Positions 20,112 through 29,872 of a stretch of DNA of 53,857 nucleotides are shown here, piece after piece; within the stretch, counting starts at the first letter, position 1; each line of letters opens with the position of its first letter. Both the position numbers and the translations under genes were made by a program. Below the pieces are notes generated by a model, which searched no databases, had not been told where the DNA came from, and worked only from the letters and a program-made list of their open reading frames with translations. Source of the stretch: Chara braunii (lineage: Eukaryota; Streptophyta; Charophyceae; Charales; Characeae). The stretch spans positions 407,325-461,181 of the forward strand of contig BFEA01000497.1 of the NCBI GenBank assembly GCA_003427395.1, written 5' to 3'.

Positions 20112-21588
20112 CAGGCCAAAATTAGTAAAATTTGGGCCCCAGGCCCAAATTTCACTGTGTCGTACTGCCGTAGTCCCGCAGCGCCATTGGGTTTGTCCCG
20201 TGGGACCAGCACCAGCCAAAGAGGAGGGGAGCAGAGTGCTCCCTGCCTGGGCTATGGCTGCCCAGTTCTTCTCCTTGTGCTCCTCTGCAGACCTCCAGCC
20301 TCTCCTCACGTTGCCTCAGGTAGCAGCTCCTGCAGCCAGCAGCACTCAAGTGTGCTCGTCACACACTGGCATCATGAGTGCATTGTGTGGCAGCTGCCTG
20401 TTTTGTATTGGCTGAGGAGGGCTGGACGTCACTCCAGCCCCCAGACAAAATCGCGGTCTCACTGTGAGCCCTTGATCTGGCCAGGATCGAGGGTTGACTG
20501 TGGCCGCACCACAGCCACAGCCTTAGTGTGGGGCAGTTTCTTTAACTGCCCTTCTTTTATTTTTCTTTTCTTTTCCCCAGCTATCTCGGAATCTCACGAG
20601 ATAGCTGGGCTCCTGCCATTTCTAAGTCTATTCTTTTATTTTTCTGATAAGGGGTTGGAGAGATACAACCCCTTTCAAATTGATGTATCTGGACTCTTTT
20701 CCCAGGGTAGATACATCGGGGAAAAGGCTGTACTTAGCCTTTTCCTTTATGACCCTTCAAATTTCAGGCTCCCTTCAAAAACGGGAGCCTGACAATTACC
20801 TCTGGCAGCTTCTGCCAGAGGTAGCACCACGTGAGGACAAGTGTCCTCACACAAAATAAAGAAAAGAAAAAGAAAAAAGAATAAAAAAAGAAATATAATA
20901 AATAAAGAAAACATTAACCCCCTCAACTGCAATGCTCCTGGCCGTGATTTGAGCCAAGAGCATGTAATTGTTGTCAACTGCGTGTCCCTTCCCTCTGCTG
21001 CCCTCCCCTGAAAACGGGGAGTACAGTTGTCAGGTTGGGAGGAGTAGGGAAAGAACTCGTGAAAATTCACGAGTTCAAATCCCGACAGGCTCAAAACGGG
21101 GTGCAAAAAGTACCCCTACTTTGATGAATTTTAGAAAAATATTCGATAAATAAAAAATTCTAAAAAAATTCATGCACATGGCCTAGGTGCCTGACTACCT
21201 ACAGAAAAAAAAAATTAAGGCCAACAAAATTGTTTTACGCCACCAAAAAAATAGTGGCGCAAACCGAAAAATACAGTTTTTCAAAAAAACTTTGTTCCCG
21301 TTTTACGTTTTTTTTTCTTTTCTTTTTCTTCTTTTCTTTTCTTTTCTTTTTGTTCTTACCCCCCTGACAACGGGGAGGCAGCTGGCAGGTCGGGAGGAGC
21401 AGGTCCTCCTCTCCCCATCCTCCCATTTCTCTCTCTCTCACTCTCCACTCAATTCCTCCAACCCTTTCTTGCTTTCCGCGTGTGAACTGTGGGCCGCGAG
21501 ATCTCAAGATCTCGCGGCCACAGTCATCTGTTCAAAACGAAGTGGGAGCCTTTGTGCTCCCACACAATCTGCAAAGACTGTTGTTTTG
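20112..21588. other. Hairpin-dense segment, left part
   Basis: At least a dozen perfect inverted repeats of unrelated sequence lie here. Stem length in brackets: 20128-20152 (11), 20419-20440 (8), 20531-20551 (8), 20576-20609 (13), 20649-20674 (9), 20682-20717 (9), 20720-20745 (10), 20764-20792 (10), 20797-20823 (12), 20831-20850 (9), 21053-21076 (11), 21487-21523 (13 plus 5), 21542-21563 (8). A module CCCTGAAAACGGGGAG plus CAGGTTGGGAGGAG occurs at about 21003-21042 and again at about 21361-21400. No protein domain is recognised in the open frames. Function unknown. Confidence 0.75.
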
Positions 21589-22228
21589 NNNNNNNNNNNN
21601 NNNNNNNNNNNNNNNNNNNNNNNNNNNNNNNNNNNNNNNNNNNNNNNNNNNNNNNNNNNNNNNNNNNNNNNNNNNNNNNNNNNNNNNNNNNNNNNNNNNN
21701 NNNNNNNNNNNNNNNNNNNNNNNNNNNNNNNNNNNNNNNNNNNNNNNNNNNNNNNNNNNNNNNNNNNNNNNNNNNNNNNNNNNNNNNNNNNNNNNNNNNN
21801 NNNNNNNNNNNNNNNNNNNNNNNNNNNNNNNNNNNNNNNNNNNNNNNNNNNNNNNNNNNNNNNNNNNNNNNNNNNNNNNNNNNNNNNNNNNNNNNNNNNN
21901 NNNNNNNNNNNNNNNNNNNNNNNNNNNNNNNNNNNNNNNNNNNNNNNNNNNNNNNNNNNNNNNNNNNNNNNNNNNNNNNNNNNNNNNNNNNNNNNNNNNN
22001 NNNNNNNNNNNNNNNNNNNNNNNNNNNNNNNNNNNNNNNNNNNNNNNNNNNNNNNNNNNNNNNNNNNNNNNNNNNNNNNNNNNNNNNNNNNNNNNNNNNN
22101 NNNNNNNNNNNNNNNNNNNNNNNNNNNNNNNNNNNNNNNNNNNNNNNNNNNNNNNNNNNNNNNNNNNNNNNNNNNNNNNNNNNNNNNNNNNNNNNNNNNN
22201 NNNNNNNNNNNNNNNNNNNNNNNNNNNN
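21589..22228. other. Assembly gap (640 N)
   Basis: A run of N interrupts the hairpin-dense segment. Length may be an estimate. Open frames drawn through it are meaningless. Confidence 0.99.
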
Positions 22229-22534
22229 AGCCGTGCGTCAGTCTTTTAGGTAGAATAGTCTAGTTTCAGCCTTTCCACGATGATGTGCCCCTGCGGCCCT
22301 GTCGGGAACTGCAGACGGCACGTCGTACCGCCAACTCCCGCTGTTTCATTCGGACGTCAACGACATCAGGTTCTAAAAAAGTTTAAGACTCTCAATCACA
22401 GGGTTGGTCTGAATAAACTTTTTGGCAAACGTCAGTCTTATCAAGTTCCTCAATTCAACAAATAGACGGACAACGTCCGATGTTCAAAACCCCCGGCAAA
22501 TACCCTTGTTAGGGTATTTGCCCCGACAGCGGGA
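22229..22534. other. Hairpin-dense segment, right part
   Basis: It continues the texture before the gap, with CGGAC-AAC-GTCCG at 22467-22479 and a perfect 12-bp stem GGCAAATACCCT/AGGGTATTTGCC at 22495-22522. The element C protease begins immediately after. No gene seen. Confidence 0.5.
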
Positions 22535-22766
22535 TCTTGTGTCTCAGTTCCACTCTATAGGAGAAGGTGCAAACTATGTCCTTGACATAGTCTTGGACAA
22601 TCATACTATGCTTGTTGGTTAGCGTGGATGCTACAGATCTGCTCAGCCGCTGCACTTGGTCCCCTAAGCGTAGTCTGTCCATACAAGCACGATTGATGAA
22701 GTTCCGTGTAGAGGCTATGTCTGCGAAGGCACCCACTTTGCGGCCAGTTACATCAACCTCTGCCAC
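22535..22766 (-). pseudogene. Element C protease fragment
   Basis: Protease residues are clear: GAFADIASTRNFINRACMDRL. The B-type DIGST has become DIAST, so the conserved Gly of the active site is lost. RLSRSVASTLTNKHSM and DYVKDIVCTFSYRVELRHK follow. Homology ends at about 22535, where a hairpin begins. Confidence 0.75.
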
Positions 22767-22797
22767 TAGGACCTTTGTTTATCATCGCCCAAGAGAC

Positions 22798-23849
22798 TTA
22801 GGGGCCCTTCCTTGACCACTCAGTTTGTAACTCTTCTAAGGATTTAGACACATCTCTCGAACAGAGCATCGGTACCACTTCAGCACGAGTAAGAGCTACT
22901 AACACTCCTACTGGCCCAAGGTGTTTCCATGTGAAGTGCTCGCAGAAGCACCACCAGGGTTCGAAGATAATCCTATCACCGTAGGACAGACTACCTTCAT
23001 TGTGACCTTTTTCCCTTGGCAAGTTCTGGACGTATGGTCGTAGTTGCCACAGTGCAGACAAGTGCCCCTGGCAACTCGGTCCCTTCACACCTTGTAATCT
23101 AAACCAAGTTTTACCCATGCGGGTGTTCCTTGGTCGCCTTGACCCTTGGACCGGCCTACCTTCTGCTTCCCGGTCCCCCTAGCCTTGTCTTTGATTGGAG
23201 CTACGACTCCCCCATTCGAAGTCTCATTAGCCCCATCCTGCTCTGTGTCTTCCCCATAGTTAGGGAAGTCGTCAGTCTCAGTCCCCTGACCATCGTGGTC
23301 AACGAACATGAGATTGCCCTTCTTCCTGCAATCTTGGGGAAGTTTCTTCTTCCTACCATCTTCTGGTCCCTGATGAGCGGTCCCAAGCTTAGCCTCTATA
23401 TCTAAGTCTTTCTTGCTGAAAGTAGCGAAGCTATGGACATCAATGTTGGCCTCATCCACCAGCTTGTTCTTGACGTCTATGTGCAGACATCGCAAATACA
23501 CTGTGAGGAGTACTTGAAGGTCATAGCGCACACCAGATACTACGATCAGACGTTCTACGACGTCTGTGACTTCCCGCACGAACCGGTACCGCTTGGAACC
23601 AAGAGTGTTCAATGCGTCCGTGGCCTTCTGAACCCCTTGAGGGTCATGCCACCTATTGTACACAATCCATATGAAGTCTTCCAATGTTTGAGCATGGGCC
23701 CAGGCATCAAAATTTTGACCATAGCCCTGTTGCTGCACTAAGCCATTCAACCATCGTGCTGCTGAACCCTCCAGAAAGGAGGCAGCGATTATAACTTCCT
23801 GCTCTGGCCTCGTGAGCTTGTGCCTCACATAGGTAGGCACAGTCCTCAC
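22798..23849 (-). pseudogene. Element C gag core and zinc knuckle
   Basis: The open segment 23849-23085 (254 residues) carries the Retrotrans_gag fold: LTRPEQEVIIAASFLEGSAA, RWLNGLVQQQGYG, YNRWHDPQGVQKATDALNTL. A long acidic and basic linker follows (DHDGQGTETDDFPNYGEDTE, then KDKARGTGKQKVGRSKGQGD). After a frameshift the CCHC knuckle CLHCGNYDHTSRTC lies at 23060-23019. Gag binds and packages the element RNA. Homology to element B gag is clear throughout. Confidence 0.8.
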
Positions 23850-24075
23850 CCAAGTGTCCAGGTCCTCGTCCTTTCTTGTCGCTAGAAAAAGGTTTAGGTC
23901 TCAGCAAGGGGGCACAATCCTCACCCAAGTGTCCAAGTCCTCGTCCTTTCTTGTTGCTAGAAAAAGGTTTAGGTCNGCTAGAAAAAGGTTTAGGTCTCAG
24001 CAAGGGGGCACAATCCTCACCCAAGTGTCCAAGTCCTCGTCCTTTCTTGTTGCTAGAAAAAGGTTTAGGTCCCAG
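23844..24075. repeat. 75-bp in-frame tandem repeat in element C gag, with one N
   Basis: Three or so copies of a 75-bp unit encode KPFSSNKKGRGLGHLGEDCA-type peptides on the minus strand. The single N at 23976 is flanked by the same 20 bases on each side (GCTAGAAAAAGGTTTAGGTC), suggesting that two overlapping contigs were placed end to end. Copy number is therefore unreliable. Confidence 0.8.
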
Positions 24076-24735
24076 CAAGGGGATCTTTGGCATCCACTGC
24101 ATGGGTTGGATTAGCCCAGGTGATTGCTGCAGTGGCTGCATAGCCACTGAAACAGGTTGTTGCATGCTAACCTGAGCCTGTCCTGACGATGGGACTGTAG
24201 CTGCCACCGTCGTTGATGGTATGGGAGAAGTACCAAAAACCGGACCACTAACTACCGCTAAACCACCTGAAGGAGAGTTGCCAAACATAGGAGAGAAAGA
24301 GAGCCCTATCGGCGACGACGTCACTATGGGACCCACAACCGAAGGGGGAGCTACAAAATACTGAGGCTGCTTCATCATTGGGCGAGGAGCCTGCAGAGCA
24401 GCCAGATTTCGATTCTGGCCGGCCACTAGTTCAGCCAGCACTTCCTGCTGAACGACCTGCGTTTCTGCCACACATAGTAGTGAGCGACGTAGCGACTGAA
24501 TCGCAGGATCCAGTGTTGACTCTTCTAGTGCTTCTAGCTTCCCTAACTCCTGCCTCCTAGTTCCTAGTCTAGCTTTTCTCAATATCGCCCTCTGCCTTCT
24601 CTCTGTTGTGTCCCTCAACTGCTGTTGTAGTTCATTATGAAGAGCTTGCGCCTGGAGGATCTCATAATTCTCTGGTGTGAGAGGGGATTGTTGGCTAACT
24701 TGCAAACCAACAGACTGAACTGGTGAGCCAAAGGG
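24076..24735 (-). pseudogene. Element C gag N-terminal half
   Basis: This continues the minus-strand frame of the gag core. It has a helical, charged region (LHNELQQQLRDTTERRQRAI and RKARLGTRRQELGKLEALEE), then a Pro/Ser/Gln-rich linker. Its first residues (QSVGLQVSQQSPLTPENYE) match element B gag after about residue 100, but upstream of 24735 the frame passes into reverse transcriptase sequence. The true N-terminus lies inverted at 25673-25945. Confidence 0.7.
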
Positions 24736-24739
24736 GGAG

Positions 24740-24905
24740 GTACTATGCCGAATCCAACCCTTTTCTGTGAGCTCTTTCAGTTGCCGACGAAGTTCGTCCA
24801 ACTTGGTAGGAGCCATCCTATAGATCCTCCCCTTTGGGGATTTACTCCTTGGGTGGCATGGACAATCTCCCTGTCTACGATCCCTGAAGGCTCCTCAAAC
24901 AGATC
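24740..24905 (-). pseudogene. Displaced RT N-terminal fragment
   Basis: MAPTKLDELRRQLKELTEKG, WIRHSTSPFGSPV and, further up, an EEPSGIVDRE-like region are the entry of reverse transcriptase. Here they are fused in frame to gag, in an order impossible for a normal element. A rearrangement or misassembly is implied. Confidence 0.75.
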
Positions 24906-25672
24906 GGGTCATAGCCTCGGTACCACACACAATGCAATGGAGTGCCACCTCAGCATGCTCTCATCATCCCACATACATCCGTTGTCGCCACAGCCTTCCT
25001 GAGAGCCTCCCCTCTACCCAGCAGTGGCAATTATTGCCAGCGTCAATGTATCCTTACTGCGTAGTAGCTTCCTCGACGCACCAAGTAACAATAACGACGA
25101 TCTCGAATCAGCTCCGATAGTGTTAAAGTGCCTCTTGATCAGCCAGATCAACCAAGAGTAAGGCTCGTTGCATGCGAGGGTAAACAAGGTACAGGGCTGG
25201 CAGGTGTAGTATAGACCTGGGGCACAGGGGTGGGCCGGATTGCACACCTTTAGACACTCTTCTCAACCAGATGCTCAGGACGTCGACACAAGTGACTACT
25301 CAAGAGGGATACAGGGGAAGGGGGGATTCCAAAAACTGTTCACTGTGGAACTGATTAGATGAACTGCCATCCAACATGCATCTCCACAGGTAATTTATTT
25401 TTATTTTTTGATTATTTAGTTGTACGGACTCGGTGACAACTGACAGGCAGCTGCAGATAGGATAGTACCTTCCTTGCTGCATTGCATTCTGTTTTAGAGT
25501 AATCTAAAAATAGAAATAGAGTGACCTTTAGGACCTGACATTAGTTGCTGGTTACCACTTGACTACATTTCTCCAGGCTGACCGAAATAGTGGACTCTTA
25601 TACTCGGTTGGGTGTCATGCTGAGGTAGGATTCAGTGTGGATTCTAGTTTAGATCACACACCACTGTAGCTC

Positions 25673-25945
25673 ATGAGTGAAGCAGTTAGTAGTGAGGAGG
25701 AGGAACGTTCAGTTAAAGATCTTAGAGTTACCCTCAGAACTGCTCTCGGTCGATTGATCACTTTCCAGGAGGTAGGTCCAGGAGAGGAAAGGAGGCTCCG
25801 GAGGGAAGCCAGGGAGAGGGTGGCATTACGGAAGTCTAGGGCAGCAGCAGCCAGCGTCGAGGCCGCAATGGCTTCCGCCTCTACCATGTCACAGGCCTTG
25901 TCGCAGGCCTCTTCGTCAGGAGTTAGTCAGGGTGTTTCTCAGGGG
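25673..25945 (+). pseudogene. Inverted gag N-terminus of element C
   Basis: The frame opens MSEAVSSEEEERSVKDLRV and continues with GPGEERRLRREARERVALRK and ASTMSQALSQASSSGVSQ. It matches the N-terminus of element B gag (LDEGEERRLRAERRARALAA and MANGTSSAASSFASS) but lies on the opposite strand from the rest of element C gag. The upstream 25118-25672 is the matching distal leader, also inverted. Confidence 0.65.
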
Positions 25946-25950
25946 GTCCT

Positions 25951-26034
25951 CAGGAATTGTTTAACGTTGCAGACAGGACGACAATCACAACCAGGATTCA
26001 ACCGAAACCAGAAATGTTTATAGACGGTCTGGTA
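25951..26034 (-). promoter_or_regulatory. Conserved block in the element C 5' leader
   Basis: Plus-strand reading CAGGAATTGTTTAACGTTGC to TAGACGGTCTGGTAAGCG. It corresponds to 15774-15862 of element B and partly to 27727-27794 of element D. About 300 further bases of leader follow, also shared with B, up to the abrupt join with element D at 26361. Confidence 0.45.
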
Positions 26035-26360
26035 AGCGTCTCCTTTAAAGGGTTGGCATGCCCAACATTACCTCTATTGCGTAGCAGTACAACCAAGGAC
26101 TTGCGGCAAAGCATGCGTGTACTAGTCCCAGCGGGTTGGCATGGTGACCGTGACCCGAGTGCTTGTTGAGGGCCCTTCAGAGGCTTCGGCCGTCTCCCAC
26201 CAGCTTGTTGCCCAGGAAGAATGCCGACTCTCAAGGTTGAGTACTGATTGAGAGGACTCTCAAGACAGAACTCACTTCCTGACGGTAAGAAGAAATGAAG
26301 AGGGTAGAGAAGGAAGAGAGCAACATACCTCATAATGCTGCCCCCAACCACAAATTTCTC

Positions 26361-26708
26361 AAGCGACTTGTGCAAGGAGGTCTGCAGTGAGCCCGGAGGA
26401 CGTAGTGGGCGAGAGAGGGGGAGCTTAGTATAGCGATAGGGTACAGGCAGCCATAGCTGCCATAGTTGTAGTTAGTGTGAAGAGTGTGTGTGTATGTGTG
26501 AGTGTCCAGAGTGACGCGTGTGGGATATCCAGGGTGATCCGGTGTGTGTGAACAACGAGTTGTTTGGGCGCTGAGTTGCCATAGCCAGTTGGAAGTGAAC
26601 TCGTATCTGAATGCCATATCTCTGAGTTTTGTGTGGGCGCATGTCACCAGTTTGCTGCGCTGCTGTTTACATGCATGAAAAGTGTGAATGAGAACGAGTC
26701 TGATTGCA
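26361..26708 (+). repeat. 5' LTR of element D, U3-less
   Basis: It begins AGCGACTTGTGCAAGGAGG and ends GAACGAGTCTGATTGCA, matching 34091-34437 with few differences. The first ~510 bases of the 3' LTR, including its TATA box, have no counterpart here; element C leader abuts instead. Confidence 0.85.
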
Positions 26709-26709
26709 T

Positions 26710-26723
26710 TGGTATCGGAGCTG
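26710..26723 (+). promoter_or_regulatory. Primer-binding site of element D
   Basis: TGGTATCGGAGCTG starts one base after the 5' LTR end. It is identical to the PBS of elements B and F and is complementary to an initiator-Met-tRNA-like 3' end. Confidence 0.85.
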
Positions 26724-26866
26724 GTACCCGCTATTCCATGCGCGCCGTCGTGTGCAGGGTCTGATGCGCCATAGCAGAGGTGGCCGCCAGAGGGTGGTAG
26801 TCCGCCATAGCGGACCTGAGGTTGGAGAAGCCGCCGCACACCTGCAAAAGAAGACCACGACGAAGA

Positions 26867-26869
<3 letters not shown>

Positions 26870-26938
<69 letters not shown>

Positions 26939-26939
26939 N

Positions 26940-26992
<53 letters not shown>
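26870..26992. repeat. (GA)n microsatellite with one N
   Basis: A pure GA run with an N at 26939. It sits in the element D leader. Length is uncertain because the N probably marks a join. Confidence 0.95.
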
Positions 26993-26995
<3 letters not shown>

Positions 26996-27291
26996 GCGAC
27001 ACAAGTTTGGTTGTCACATACCTGTGAAGCGAGTTGTGCAGTCCCACGTGGAGGAAGAAGAAGCGGCCATAGCCGCGGAGCATCACCACACAGTAGTGAA
27101 GGCAGGAGAGGGAAACCGGACAGAGGAGAGACCGAGAAGGGAGAGGAAGAGGCCATAGCCGAGAGGAGATGAGTGGGCCGATCAAAAAAAAAAGAAAAAA
27201 AAAGAAAGGGAAGAAGACAGCCGGGGTGAAAGGAGGCGAGGAAGGTGAAAGGGAGAAGAGGGTTGGCGAGGAAGAGGAGCTGGCAGCCATA

Positions 27292-27425
27292 GCTGACCAG
27301 AGAGTTGACCGAGAGGGTTGACCGGAGGTGTTGACCGGCATTTACGGAAGTTGACCGGGGGTTGACCGTGGGCTGATAGCAACGTTGACCGGCGTTGACG
27401 AAGGCCGTTGACCAACACTTTGACC
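27292..27425 (+). promoter_or_regulatory. TTGACC motif array in the element D leader
   Basis: Eight TTGACC plus one TTGACG and one CTGACC occur in about 130 bases (for example at 27305, 27331, 27351, 27362, 27385, 27408, 27420). TTGACC is the core of the W-box bound by WRKY factors in plants. Irregular 10-25-base spacing argues against a simple tandem repeat, though an ancestral repeat is possible. Confidence 0.4.
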
Positions 27426-27726
27426 AAGCTGGAGCCGGTAATATCTCGCCAAGCCTTCAGCCTACCCCTCACCCTATGGATGTGCACACACCCCTTGGTA
27501 CTTGTTGGGTCCAGTCTGTCTGTCTATTCTTTCTGCATCGAGTCTCTTTTGTCCTGGATGAAGGATATGGTCTTGTTGACCAAACCCACACGGGATGAGT
27601 AGGGCGAAAGGTTGTGTCTGACGACTCGACTGTCCCGAAGGTCAAACCCTGCCAAGGACCAGTACTGACCGGCGGGCTGCTCGTTGTGGCACGGTAGGCC
27701 CGAAATCCGATTTGTGGGCTGCACAA

Positions 27727-27794
27727 CAGACCGTCTAAGTCTTGAGAGACCTGTTGATCGCGTCGTCCTGTTTGCGACGTTAAATAATTCCTGA
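27727..27794 (+). promoter_or_regulatory. Conserved block in the element D 5' leader
   Basis: In reverse complement it reads CAGGAATTATTTAACGTCGC ... TTAGACGGTCTG, like the leaders of elements B and C. Element D gag is otherwise very different from B and C gag, so retention of this short block is notable. Confidence 0.45.
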
Positions 27795-28007
27795 GGAGGT
27801 AGGGGGATCTCCTTAAATGCCTCCTGATCAGCAACAGGTCTAGTAGTGACAACCATAGTATAGGTCTAGGCTAGAGACCATAGTTGGCAGGATCCTTGTC
27901 AGGATTCTGTGAGTCCTTAGATTGTGTCAATAGGTTTGTCAGTCAGGGGTTAGAGTTTACGTGGTGAGGTTTGGAACCACGAATCCGGTTGTACACTTAT
28001 CACCATA

Positions 28008-28903
28008 ATGGAATTGCGTAGTGGAAAGACCATTAGCACCTATACCCTTAGTGAGAGAAAACAAGGAGAGGAAAGAGCTCGAGAAGCAGGCGAAGCTAAA
28101 GGCTATCGCGGAGGAGCAGGCGGTGAAGATGAAGGAATTGGAGGAGGAGATGGAGAAGAAGAAGAAGGCTGCCGAAGAGGAAGTAGCAACAAAAGAAGCA
28201 AAAGAGAGAATGCGTATTGAGAGTAGAAAGGGAAGCAGTGGCACGAAGAGGGATACAGACACAGAGATGGAGAAGAGAATAAGTGAATGGGTTGCTAATT
28301 TATCGTTGGGAGAAAGACGAGGAGGCGGAGTCGTATGTAACTCAGGATGAGAGAGAGGCGCTAGCCAATGAGCTAGCAGCAATGGAGGACCCTATGGAAC
28401 GGCGAGAAAGGGAGGAAGAGCAGAAGTTGGCATGGAAGCTGAGGATGAAGAGGGAGAAGAAGAGGAGGAGAGAGGAAGTCAACAAACTGACCGCAGAGGT
28501 GGCGAAGGTGCAAGATTGCAGGAAGGAAGTGCAGGCCCAGCCTGATGATAAGGTCAAGTGGGATAAAGTATTTGGGCACCTGGAGGTGCTGAGCAAAGCA
28601 TGGATGGAGGAGCACCAAGCGAGTTGGAACCAGGACGTAGCCTTGAGTGCCATGCGGTCGGGATTTAGAGATTTTGCGCGCGATATTGTCACCCACCTTG
28701 GGGGCGAAGTCACGCAAATAAGGGACAATGTAGGGAAGTTCTACGAAGGCGCCATTGAGGGTGGCAAAGCGATAGCCGCTGTAGAGGGCGGGGCCAGGCC
28801 TCCCAAGGACCCTGTCAAGCTCAAGTTCGCAGACGCATACGGGGGAAAGGAGGAGAACTTTGACAACTGGGAGGCCAGTGTCAATAGTTACGTATACCTA
28901 TAG
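28008..28903 (+). pseudogene. Element D gag N-terminal part
   Basis: ATG at 28008 gives MELRSGKTISTYTL. A frameshift near 28050 leads into a long charged coiled-coil (KELEKQAKLKAIAEEQ, VKMKELEEEMEKKKKAAEEE). A second shift near 28310 leads into DEREALANELAAMEDPMERR and more Lys/Glu-rich helix. The segment ends at KFADAYGGKEENFDNWEASV and an in-frame TAG at 28901-28903, where the family most likely had Gln. The sequence continues in the same frame beyond the stop. Confidence 0.75.
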
Positions 28904-29776
28904 CACATCCTGGCAGATGAACAAGTCCTTGTGGCCTTCCAGGCCCTGAAGGATGAGGCGGCTAGTTTTGCTAGGTCCCTTGCGCGCGTAGGTGGTTGTG
29001 AAAACAACTTGGTGGCATATTCAAAGGTCACCCCCCTTCCTCAGTTCTTTAAGCTCCAGAGGGAGCGATTCGCTGATCCAACGAGAGGCGTCAGGGCCTG
29101 TGACAAGTTACAAACTATCCACTCGCGACAGTGGAGGAGTGCGCGAGCACTCAAGGGCGTCATGGACGACCTGGTGGCCGTCCCAGACCACGAGGTTACT
29201 GAGCCCCAATTGGTCCAATTATTCTATCGTGCCATGCCCGAGCCCCTGAGGGGGCACTTCTTTGACAAGTCTCAACAGGCCGGAATCACATATGATTTGC
29301 TGAGTAGGGAAGTAGTCTTGTTTGAGTCCAAGTCCATGCCAGCCTCCACTTTCTGGCATAAGGACTTAGAAAAAGGGAAAAGGTGGAAAGCGCGTACCAT
29401 CTTTGGCCAAGTCAAGGCCAAGGATCACATGATCCTGACATTAGAGGAAGGTGGTACCGATCAGGTTCCGTGTAGTCTGATTGAGTGGGGCCTCGAGGAG
29501 GAGGACAGTAGTATGGGACAAGGGAGGTCCTATGCTGTTGTCGCAGCTGGAGGGAGGCCGCAAAGTAGAGGAGGAGGCCAGGGCCAAAGGGGCCAGGCCA
29601 TGGGAGGTCGAGGACCGGGCGCACAGGGGGTTGGCGGCCAAGGAAACCGCCAAGTGGGAGGTAGGGGTCAAGGTCCCCCGCCAAATCGTCAAGGTTCTAA
29701 TCGGTCCCCACAGGGACGAGGTGGAAGGGCACCTCAAGGAGGTTGGCACCCAGGCTTGCCACAGGGCAGGCCCTAG
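28904..29776 (+). CDS. Element D gag core (Retrotrans_gag-like)
   Basis: The open segment follows the TAG at 28901-28903. The capsid-like domain is ILADEQVLVAFQALKDEAAS, FFKLQRERFADP, then HEVTEPQLVQLFYRAMPEPL and RGHFFDKSQQAGITYDLLSR, matching the usual Ty3/gypsy Gag helices. A C-terminal Gly/Arg/Gln-rich tail (RGGGQGQRGQAMGGRGPG) is probably RNA-binding. Gag forms the virus-like particle in the cytoplasm. It is a fragment of the polyprotein and not a gene with its own promoter. Confidence 0.75.
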   Translation, partial: HILADEQVLVAFQALKDEAASFARSLARVGGCENNLVAYSKVTPLPQFFKLQRERFADPTRGVRACDKLQTIHSRQWRSARALKGVMDDLVAVPDHEVTEPQLVQLFYRAMPEPLRGHFFDKSQQAGITYDLLSREVVLFESKSMPASTFWHKDLEKGKRWKARTIFGQVKAKDHMILTLEEGGTDQVPCSLIEWGLEEEDSSMGQGRSYAVVAAGGRPQSRGGGQGQRGQAMGGRGPGAQGVGGQGNRQVGGRGQGPPPNRQGSNRSPQGRGGRAPQGGWHPGLPQGRP

Positions 29777-29830
29777 GAAGACTTGGGCTTGGACCAACGT
29801 TTATGGCAGGAACGCGTGGACCAGAGTTAG

Positions 29831-29872
29831 TGCGTATTCTGTGGTGACCCAGCCCACGTTATCAAATATTGT
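29831..29872 (+). pseudogene. Element D gag zinc knuckle
   Basis: The frame directly after a TAG stop (29828-29830) encodes CVFCGDPAHVIKYC, an exact CX2CX4HX4C nucleic-acid-binding knuckle, followed by a basic KYRQARWASQQSKG tail. It lies in a different frame from the preceding gag segment, so a frameshift has also occurred. Confidence 0.8.

Larger units (their letters stand above)
22535..26360 (-). mobile_element. Element C: rearranged Ty3/gypsy fragment
   Basis: On the minus strand, gag (24735-23085), zinc knuckle and protease (to 22535) are in normal order. An RT fragment (24905-24740) is fused upstream of gag. 24905-25118 is the leader region next to a damaged PBS. 25118-25945 is in the opposite orientation and holds distal leader plus the gag N-terminus. 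25945-26360 returns to minus orientation (mid leader). RT, RNase H and integrase are otherwise absent and no LTR is found. It is related to element B. Confidence 0.75.

Noticed and set aside
19231-20309. Several long frames on both strands (up to 254 residues)
   Set aside because: They result from a repeat unit divisible by three; composition follows the repeat and no domain is present.
20531-20560. Bacterial-type terminator (stem followed by T-rich tract)
   Set aside because: The surroundings are eukaryotic and many other stems nearby lack T tracts, so it is better treated as part of the hairpin field.
20157-20792. 211-residue plus-strand frame
   Set aside because: It runs across six or more perfect hairpins and poly-pyrimidine tracts, with no domain or codon signal.
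21187-22263. 358-residue frame containing a long run of X
   Set aside because: Most of it is the N gap.
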